The translations under genes were made by a program, and so were the position numbers. This document shows, piece by piece, positions 5,864-11,267 of a DNA stretch of 11,267 nucleotides. A model generated the notes under the pieces. It was not told the origin of the DNA, ran no database searches, and saw only the letters and a program-made list of their open reading frames with translations. Position 1 is the stretch's first letter; each line of letters starts with the position of its first letter. The stretch lies in NCBI GenBank assembly GCA_023251195.1, contig JAHEZG010000051.1, positions 4,049 to 15,315 of the forward strand, in the 5' to 3' direction. Source of the DNA: Chitinophagaceae bacterium (GTDB taxonomy: Bacteria > Bacteroidota > Bacteroidia > Chitinophagales > UBA10324).

Positions 5864-7468
5864 TCAGTTTACATTCAGTTTTAAATATCCAACACTATAA
5901 CCAGGCAAAATCAATTGAGCATCAGCAGTTTTTTCTTCCTGCCAGAAACAGGGTAGAGCAATTTTATATTGTTTAAAGAAATTTGTTTTGCCAAAGCTTG
6001 CATAAGTTTTATCGCCTGATAAGTAACTGATTCTGATGGAAGAATTTTTAATTGATTTTCCATTCAGCAAGGTATTGGAAATGTTCAACGAATTTCCTGA
6101 TTTGTTAATGAAGTAAATAAAAGTTTCGTTGGTTGCTTTAGTATAATAGGCTTCGAAATGAATATTACGATCAGTTTCAATGTTGTTGTTTTCCTTTACT
6201 ATAATTTCTGCTTTCTGCTGGTTTTGATTATAGATTTCCTTGATGAGAAGGTGCGCAAAAAAACCAGAGCGCCTGATTAATGTATCGCCCACAGGATCTC
6301 TGTATGTTTCATCAGGATGATCATTTGTAATTGCAGCAGCAGCAATGTACCCTCCATCCATATTGTGATAGGTGGCAATATTTATCAGATTGTTATGCTC
6401 ATAATTTAGCTCATTTAATTTCAAGAAATATTCGACAATAAACATTGCCTGAAATAATGTGTTACCGTAAGTTCCTTTTGTTCCGCCTTGGGCAATGTTC
6501 CATTCGGTGATCCATATTTTCCGATCAGCTCCGAAGGTTTTTAAGTAATAAGCAGCTGAATTACTCATGTATTTATCAATGTTTTCATTCATTTCTTCCA
6601 TAGCACAATTAAATATTTCCTGTGGGGAAGATTGAGTGTTCTGACAGGAGAACGGAAGGTAGTAGTGAACTATTATGGCATCGTACCATTTTTTTGTTTT
6701 CAATACACTGTTCCAGTTTGAAAAGAAATTATCTAATCCGTTGCTGTCATTGTCATCATATATTTTTCCATATGGCGCTGCGCAGGCTCCAATCGGAATT
6801 TCAGGAAAATATTTTCGAAGCGAATCAGCATATGGAATACAAATGGAAGAATATTTTTCAGCTGAAGGAAATACCTTTCTAAGTTGATTTAAGTATGGCT
6901 CACACCCGAGTTCCACACCAACTATTTTCAAACCATTTTCTTTTAAAAAATTAAGCTGATCAATTAATTCATTCGGAGAAGCAGTTAAAATATTCGCTAC
7001 AATTAAAACATTTGATTTAGTTCGTTTTGCTAATTCAATAAACTCATCAATATATCGTTTATCCAATTTGCTCTGCATTTTAAACCTTCCTTGTTTTTCA
7101 AACTTGTCTACAGCAATTTTATTAATTGATTCAATTTCATTTTTTATATATCCGTAACCTTTCGAGTTCCAATGATAGTATGAACTTTCACCTCCACTGG
7201 GCCAACGGAGTATTCGCAGGTTTAATTGCTGATCGTATTTTATAAAAAACGAATTACCAACATTTATCCTGTCGAAAATATTTGAAATTGCCATTCCATA
7301 TAAATCTGAAACAACGGGAGGGTGTATATGATCCGTTTTGATTTCAAGCAAAATATTTTTTTGTTCTTTTTTTTCAATATCTGTTTTGGAATTACATTGA
7401 GGGAGTATAAATAATTCATAAAATGAAAAAATTAATATATTTAAAATTGAAATTTTAACCCAATTCAT
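5864..7468 (-). CDS. Exported or anchored glycoside hydrolase-like protein (clan A-type TIM barrel)
   Basis: A 534-residue protein with a hydrophobic N-terminus (5-24) that is a signal peptide or single membrane anchor. C25 follows L-P-Q, a poor lipobox, so lipoprotein status is doubtful. Residues 45-410 resemble clan A glycosidases (GH39/GH51/GH79-like): LRILRWPSGGESSYYHW (84-100), VGVELGCEP (183-191) at the end of the strand expected to carry the acid/base Glu (E190), VHYY (267-270), and IWITEWN (318-324) with nucleophile candidate E322. The Asn that normally precedes the acid/base Glu is Cys here (C189). Residues about 405-534 fit the accessory beta-sandwich of such enzymes. Its first 14 bases overlap the end of the polymerase gene, so it is co-expressed with polymer assembly. 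By analogy with PslG, a GH39 enzyme encoded in an EPS operon, it may trim or release the polymer. The specific family and substrate are not certain. Confidence 0.72.
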   Translation of the reverse strand: MNWVKISILNILIFSFYELFILPQCNSKTDIEKKEQKNILLEIKTDHIHPPVVSDLYGMAISNIFDRINVGNSFFIKYDQQLNLRILRWPSGGESSYYHWNSKGYGYIKNEIESINKIAVDKFEKQGRFKMQSKLDKRYIDEFIELAKRTKSNVLIVANILTASPNELIDQLNFLKENGLKIVGVELGCEPYLNQLRKVFPSAEKYSSICIPYADSLRKYFPEIPIGACAAPYGKIYDDNDSNGLDNFFSNWNSVLKTKKWYDAIIVHYYLPFSCQNTQSSPQEIFNCAMEEMNENIDKYMSNSAAYYLKTFGADRKIWITEWNIAQGGTKGTYGNTLFQAMFIVEYFLKLNELNYEHNNLINIATYHNMDGGYIAAAAITNDHPDETYRDPVGDTLIRRSGFFAHLLIKEIYNQNQQKAEIIVKENNNIETDRNIHFEAYYTKATNETFIYFINKSGNSLNISNTLLNGKSIKNSSIRISYLSGDKTYASFGKTNFFKQYKIALPCFWQEEKTADAQLILPGYSVGYLKLNVN

Positions 7469-8798
7469 ATTTGTTTATAGGATTTTTTTCTATGTGGTAG
7501 TAAAAATAAATCAAAGCAATGAAAGTAAATGTTATGCCTTGTCCGGGAGGGAAATAAGTTCCGCCAGTTGGAATTGACCGAACCCAGTAAAACAAAATAA
7601 AATATTTACATGATTGAAAAAAAATATCTTCCGAATTTACTTTTATTTTCCGAATCCATAAGATCAATTTTATAAAAATAATTTGAATAGCAATTACACC
7701 TATAATTCCATATAAAAAAAGTGAACCAATAATTCCAATATCAGAAGGATAAAACCGACCGTAATAAAATTGTGGATTTCCATCCCAATGGTTGCTCCAG
7801 TTTCCATTGCCAAAAACAATTGTAATTGGTTTTCGCAACCAGAATAAACCAGTTATAATTACTTGTTTTATTCTGGAATCTGCAGAAGCTTCTCCTACTT
7901 GTTCACCTTGAATTACCTCGAACGCATTTGTATACATATCTTTCAATCGTGAAATAATATCTGGGCGTATTAAATAGATTAACAAAAAAGTGCCTGCTAA
8001 TGTTAATGTTAATGATACAAAATAGAAAAACTTTTTTTTTGACGAAAGATTAAAATAAAAATATAAACCAGATGTCCCCAACAACGAAAGCGTTAAAGCT
8101 CGTTTTTGGAACACAAGAAAAATATAGCCGAAAAAACATATTGAATATAATAGATATTTCCATTTATTAGTTTTAAAAAAAGTAAACAAGTAATATAGAA
8201 AAGCGAGTGCTAAGAAAGCAATATCAAATGTGAAAGTACAACCTCCCTTTGTGGTATTACATGTGACAAATGCGGCTTCTTTAAAATGCTCGGGATTAAA
8301 TAAAATAAGAGAAAGAATATATATAGATAGTTGAATCCAAGCAATATTCAACATCACATCACGAATCAAATGAAGAGAAATATTTCTCATTTTCAATTGA
8401 TAAAAAAGAAATACTCCAGCAATTATAAAAAGCCAGGAGCGTTCAGTTGCGATTCCATAAAGAAGTGGTTGATGCCAAAAAATAAATGACATAATACCTG
8501 AATATAAAGGCATCAGAAAAGCAAATCCGATTGAAATTTTTTCAAACGCATTAAATTTTTTTCCGCCAGAAATTTTATCAAAAATGTAAAAAAAGATAAA
8601 AAAAATAAAAAATCCCTCTAATACTGTTTCATAATAAATTACAGTAAATATTAATGGTGAGCGGCCCAATGATTGAAATATAGCAATAAGAAGAAACCCT
8701 AACCACCATTTTTTAAAGGCAATGTTTTTTTTAAATTTTGGCAAAATCAATTCAGAATAATTATTCTGATTCAATGATATTTCGTTTGATGTACTCAA
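7455..8798 (-). CDS. Wzy/O-antigen polymerase-like membrane protein
   Basis: A 447-residue integral inner-membrane protein with about 11 to 12 hydrophobic segments: roughly 32-45, 52-72, 88-106, 119-134, 148-167, 189-208, 214-231, 234-250, 257-277, 353-383, 395-409 and 416-434. A long polar loop lies at 278-352. The pattern, QKRALTLSL after one helix (R233), and the loop containing SADSRIKQ, FGNGNW and YPSDIGIIGSLFLYG match the O-antigen ligase/polymerase superfamily, which joins lipid-linked repeat units on the periplasmic side. In this setting polymerase (Wzy) is likelier than ligase. The start is unusual: the frame has a stop four codons upstream and no ATG until about residue 96, so TTG at 8798 is the best start. 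The coding DNA is among the most AT-rich in the window, as is common for wzy genes. The stop lies inside the glycosidase gene, a 14-base overlap. Confidence 0.82.
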   Translation of the reverse strand: MSTSNEISLNQNNYSELILPKFKKNIAFKKWWLGFLLIAIFQSLGRSPLIFTVIYYETVLEGFFIFFIFFYIFDKISGGKKFNAFEKISIGFAFLMPLYSGIMSFIFWHQPLLYGIATERSWLFIIAGVFLFYQLKMRNISLHLIRDVMLNIAWIQLSIYILSLILFNPEHFKEAAFVTCNTTKGGCTFTFDIAFLALAFLYYLFTFFKTNKWKYLLYSICFFGYIFLVFQKRALTLSLLGTSGLYFYFNLSSKKKFFYFVSLTLTLAGTFLLIYLIRPDIISRLKDMYTNAFEVIQGEQVGEASADSRIKQVIITGLFWLRKPITIVFGNGNWSNHWDGNPQFYYGRFYPSDIGIIGSLFLYGIIGVIAIQIIFIKLILWIRKIKVNSEDIFFQSCKYFILFYWVRSIPTGGTYFPPGQGITFTFIALIYFYYHIEKNPINKYELG

Positions 8799-8864
8799 GA
8801 TCTGAATTGATTAATTTAAAATTTATCGGGAGGTGAAAATCTATAATTTTTCCAAATGTTTATA

Positions 8865-9914
8865 TCAATCGTTTTTTTGCTGAATCAAAAAACAATTTCT
8901 GAAACCGAATAAAACGCGAGTTATCATTTTTGCTTCTTCGAAATCATTTTTTATAAATGCTTTTATTGCATTCAGCAGCAGTCGCAACCATGCAACCGGT
9001 AACAGCGTAAAATAATGTTGTGTATAAAACAAAAGCAGATTTCTGCTTTTCAAACAGGTGTTAAACGGACTTCTTGTTTTATTCATTTTTTTTCCTGTGG
9101 CATTTCCTTGTTTATGAAATACCCGGCTTTCAAAACAAAAACGGCTTTCAAATCCTTTTCGCATTGCTCTAACCGACCAATCGAGTTCTTCAAAATAAAG
9201 AAAATATTTTTCATTCATTAATCCCACTTCATTTAAAAAATTTGTATCAAAGAAAATGGATGCACCATAAGGATAGTTAATCTTCACTTCAGCATGATCA
9301 TATTGACCATTATCTTTTTCTTTATGCCCTTTATGATACTGCCTTGATGTGAATGGATTAAAAATGCCGCCAATTGTTTGAATTGTATTTTGGTTATTAT
9401 AAAAAAGCACTTTGCTTCCGATTAAACCCGGCTGTTGATTTTCGGATTTTATTAATTCGGAAAACCTGATTAACGCATTCAATGAGTCACTTTCTAATAC
9501 AGTATCATTATTCAATAACCAGAAATAAGCAGCATTTAATTTTTGCGCAAGTAATATGCCTTGGTTGTTTGCTGCTGCGAATCCTTTATTTGTTTCATTA
9601 AAAATTAAAAACAAAACCGGGTGTTCGGTAGGTTCATTACTCAGGTGATCTGATGTTTGTTGTGTATTGAAATATTTATTTATTAAATCAGTTCGGTTTG
9701 ATGTTGCAATATCCACTAACGCCTGAACCTCTTTGAACCGGGCACTTATTTTTTTTATTCGGATTAAATAATCTTCAAAATTTTCAAGCGAAGATCCATT
9801 ATCAATTAAATACACATTGAAATCATTGGAGGATAATGAGTACAAACTTTGCAGGCATTCGATAGTATCTGTAGTGCCATTGTAATTTACGATGATAATT
9901 CCTGTGGTAGCCAT
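8865..9914 (-). CDS. GT2-family glycosyltransferase with an enlarged N-terminal domain
   Basis: A 349-residue GT-A fold glycosyltransferase of the rhamnosyltransferase/WbbL-like GT2 type, expected at the cytosolic face of the membrane, adding a sugar to the growing repeat unit. Motifs in order: IVNYNG (8-13), YLIDNGS (35-41), NETNKGFAAANNQG (106-119), WLLNNDTVL (132-140, the DxD-equivalent), YPYGASIFF (214-222) and FEELDW (241-246, catalytic base region). The distance between IDNGS and NKGFAAANN is about 65 residues where about 30 is usual, so there is an insertion around 50-100 with a basic helical part and a Ser/Thr/Asn-rich part. Near the C-terminus a hydrophobic, basic segment (300-325) may associate with the membrane. 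The gene stands 66 to 68 bases from its neighbours on both sides, unlike the overlapping genes further down. The donor sugar is unknown. Confidence 0.9.
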   Translation of the reverse strand: MATTGIIIVNYNGTTDTIECLQSLYSLSSNDFNVYLIDNGSSLENFEDYLIRIKKISARFKEVQALVDIATSNRTDLINKYFNTQQTSDHLSNEPTEHPVLFLIFNETNKGFAAANNQGILLAQKLNAAYFWLLNNDTVLESDSLNALIRFSELIKSENQQPGLIGSKVLFYNNQNTIQTIGGIFNPFTSRQYHKGHKEKDNGQYDHAEVKINYPYGASIFFDTNFLNEVGLMNEKYFLYFEELDWSVRAMRKGFESRFCFESRVFHKQGNATGKKMNKTRSPFNTCLKSRNLLLFYTQHYFTLLPVAWLRLLLNAIKAFIKNDFEEAKMITRVLFGFRNCFLIQQKND

Positions 9915-9982
9915 TGATTCAATTTGCAGTTATTGAATTTGTACTGCCCTAATATCAAGACTGATTTTTATTGAACTGATTT

Positions 9983-10915
9983 TCATGCTGAGGCAGATTT
10001 TTCAGGCACAATTGTTTTTGCTTCTTTCCAGATTGTTAAATCTGTATTCAGTATTTTTTCCAGATTGTTAATACTGTCAGAAAAATAATTCTGATACAAA
10101 TAAATTCTGAATTCGTTTGACAATGGCACAATTTCGACCCGTTTCTGATTCCACCTTAAAATGGCTCGGCGCAATTGCTTTCGCCATTCTTTGTTCGGAA
10201 CAATTAATGACAGGAGATTATTTACCGGTCCTTTTTTTACAAATTTTGTCAGTGATAAATATTTGGCTTCGGTGGCTTCGTTGGCAATAATATTTGTTTT
10301 TAAATCCACATCACTCACACCAATAAAGCCGCATATTTTTTTCACTACCTCCGGCAGGTTTTCTTTAAACTCGTTTTCGTAGTTAATGATCAGAAAATTT
10401 TTTTTGTCGTAAAATTTAAAGTAGCGTTCGAGCTGCTGGTCGTAATAACCACGGCTGATGTAACTGAAGTGATTCCAGTCTTTTTTAGAGCCGCTGAGTT
10501 TTCGATTTTGTTCATTGGCAATGGCTTCTTCAAAACTTAATTTTTCAAAACCTTTTTTTACACTCATCAGGTATTGCGAATAAGCCCTGTCAATGGGATT
10601 GCGAAGCATAACAATGAATTTCATTTCAGTGCCAAGGTCTTTATAAATCCGCTCGGGTATGTAATCAAAAAATAAATAATCGGGGTCAAATTCACCAATG
10701 GCTTTGCGGGGTGTATCGTATGAAAAAAAGCCTGAATAAAAACCGAGTCCAAGTTTGTATTCTTCATCGCGGTAAAAATATTTTGTTTCCTTGCGCGGGT
10801 GACTAACTGTAATTTCAGGATGATTTTTAAGTATGTGATACAAAGTGGTGGTGCCGGTTTTCTGGGCACCAATACAAATAAAATTCGGAAGTATTACTGG
10901 TTCTTTAGGGGTCAT
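9983..10915 (-). CDS. PAPS-dependent sulfotransferase (carbohydrate type), first copy
   Basis: A 310-residue sulfotransferase using PAPS as donor, with a glycan as the likeliest acceptor. It shows the 5'-phosphosulfate loop GAQKTGTTTLY (16-26, K19), the K-E pair in RKETKYF (E43), and the 3'-phosphate motif VMLRNPIDRAYSQY with R105 and S113. It also has the ISRGYYDQQLERYFKFY helix (153-169) common to heparan-sulfate-like sulfotransferases, and FLIINYENEF (174-183). All key residues are present, so it should be active. No signal peptide or membrane segment is visible, which suggests cytosolic action on the lipid-linked repeat unit or on a precursor, if the sulfate is added before flipping. The ATG at 10915 shares one base with the stop of the flippase gene (TAATG), a sign of translational coupling. 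A tail of about 10 residues after the last helix is polar and not conserved in type. Confidence 0.9.
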   Translation of the reverse strand: MTPKEPVILPNFICIGAQKTGTTTLYHILKNHPEITVSHPRKETKYFYRDEEYKLGLGFYSGFFSYDTPRKAIGEFDPDYLFFDYIPERIYKDLGTEMKFIVMLRNPIDRAYSQYLMSVKKGFEKLSFEEAIANEQNRKLSGSKKDWNHFSYISRGYYDQQLERYFKFYDKKNFLIINYENEFKENLPEVVKKICGFIGVSDVDLKTNIIANEATEAKYLSLTKFVKKGPVNNLLSLIVPNKEWRKQLRRAILRWNQKRVEIVPLSNEFRIYLYQNYFSDSINNLEKILNTDLTIWKEAKTIVPEKSASA

Positions 10916-11267
10916 TAATCTTGCTTTAAAAATCCTTTTCGGCGCAATGAAAAAACATGTTTGGCATCAAATGTATAAAAGCCAAAGTAACGCTTAACAA
11001 GCAGGTAGGGTATGACATTATACATAGTTATCCCTATTACATTTACAATTGCAGCACCTATAATACCATATTGCGGAATTATAACTGCATTGAGCATTAC
11101 AGTGAACAGGGTGGTAAAGATGACAATGTTGCGATTGATATTTTGTTTGCCGGTCATCATGAGCAAATTACCCACCGGCCCCGTGGCTGCATTTATAAAC
11201 TGACCAATGGTTAAAATTTCTAAAACAATTGTACCGGCCAAAAAATCATCACCAAAAATTCCCATGA
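10915..11267 (-). CDS. Wzx-like polysaccharide flippase, C-terminal part (cut by window edge)
   Basis: Only the last 116 or so residues are inside the window; the reading frame stays open through base 11267, and the ATG at 11265 is an internal Met, not a start. Full-length relatives have about 420 to 500 residues with 12 to 14 membrane helices. The visible part has FGDDFLAGTIVLEILTIGQF, then NAATGPVGNLLMMTGKQNIN, a very characteristic segment of the MATE/MOP-superfamily polysaccharide biosynthesis proteins. Two further hydrophobic segments follow at about 47-64 and 68-91, and then a basic cytosolic tail ending RRKGFLKQD. These proteins flip undecaprenyl-linked repeat units across the inner membrane. 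It is the most upstream gene seen of the - strand row and overlaps the sulfotransferase start by one base. No frameshift is seen in the visible part. Confidence 0.83.
   Translation of the reverse strand, partial: MGIFGDDFLAGTIVLEILTIGQFINAATGPVGNLLMMTGKQNINRNIVIFTTLFTVMLNAVIIPQYGIIGAAIVNVIGITMYNVIPYLLVKRYFGFYTFDAKHVFSLRRKGFLKQD

Noticed and set aside
5864..7468. Lipoprotein signal in the glycosidase (Cys 25).
   Set aside because: The residues before the Cys are L-P-Q, whereas the residue at -1 is normally Gly, Ala or Ser; a plain signal peptide or membrane anchor is as likely.
8799..8864. Possible promoter on the - strand in the 66-base gap before the polymerase gene (AACATTTG and TAGATTTT resemble TAnnTTTG).
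   Set aside because: Each has one mismatch to the consensus and none has a properly spaced -33 element; the gap is also compatible with simple read-through in the operon.
9917..9938. Inverted repeat ATTCAAT/ATTGAAT just upstream of the GT2 start.
   Set aside because: Seven AT-rich pairs with an 8-base loop are expected by chance in such DNA, and no regulatory motif accompanies it.
1..11267. CRISPR array, tRNA or rRNA genes, insertion sequence, phage or toxin-antitoxin genes.
   Set aside because: No regularly spaced repeats, no tRNA-like clover-leaf sequence, and no transposase or integrase motifs were seen in any frame.

Overview
The window looks like chromosomal DNA of a member of the Bacteroidota; the order cannot be fixed. 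The reasons are low GC with A/T-rich leaders, starts without a visible Shine-Dalgarno, a TAnnTTTG-type -7 box ahead of the first gene, a copy of the dispersed CCGCAGAGACGC repeat, and the protein families present. No stretch longer than about 300 bases lacks a gene.

Left part, + strand, 1-2137. This holds two metabolic genes of comparatively high GC: a fumarylacetoacetate-hydrolase family enzyme and a flavin reductase-like FMN protein with a C-terminal extension. A 142-base gap between them carries an inverted pair of the dispersed repeat. The pair fits aromatic amino acid (tyrosine/homogentisate) catabolism, but the window does not prove this.

Boundary, 2138-2880. Base composition falls sharply at a very AT-rich + strand class I SAM methyltransferase. 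It converges, with only 11 bases between stop codons, on a long - strand gene row. An imperfect hairpin at the junction may be a two-way terminator.

Right part, - strand, 11267 down to 2851. This is the 3' portion of a surface or exo-polysaccharide biosynthesis operon of the Wzx/Wzy type. In transcription order it encodes the C-terminal end of a Wzx-like flippase (cut by the window edge), a sulfotransferase, a GT2 glycosyltransferase, a Wzy/O-antigen-polymerase-like membrane protein, a clan-A-like glycoside hydrolase with an N-terminal membrane anchor or signal, a second sulfotransferase, a GT4 glycosyltransferase, and a GDP-mannose 4,6-dehydratase/RMD-like short-chain dehydrogenase. Many junctions overlap (TAATG, 14 nt, 8 nt, 8 nt), which indicates one translationally coupled transcript. 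The promoter and the rest of the cluster (initiating transferase, export genes) must lie to the right of the window.

Read together, the - strand genes suggest a repeat unit built by GT2 and GT4 enzymes from nucleotide sugars, possibly including a GDP-6-deoxyhexose. The unit would be flipped by Wzx, polymerised by Wzy, and decorated by two different PAPS-dependent sulfotransferases. A polymer-directed glycosidase is made from a reading frame overlapping the polymerase. The most notable inference is a sulfated bacterial polysaccharide with a dedicated hydrolase whose acid/base motif is altered (G-C-E-P where G-N-E-P is usual).
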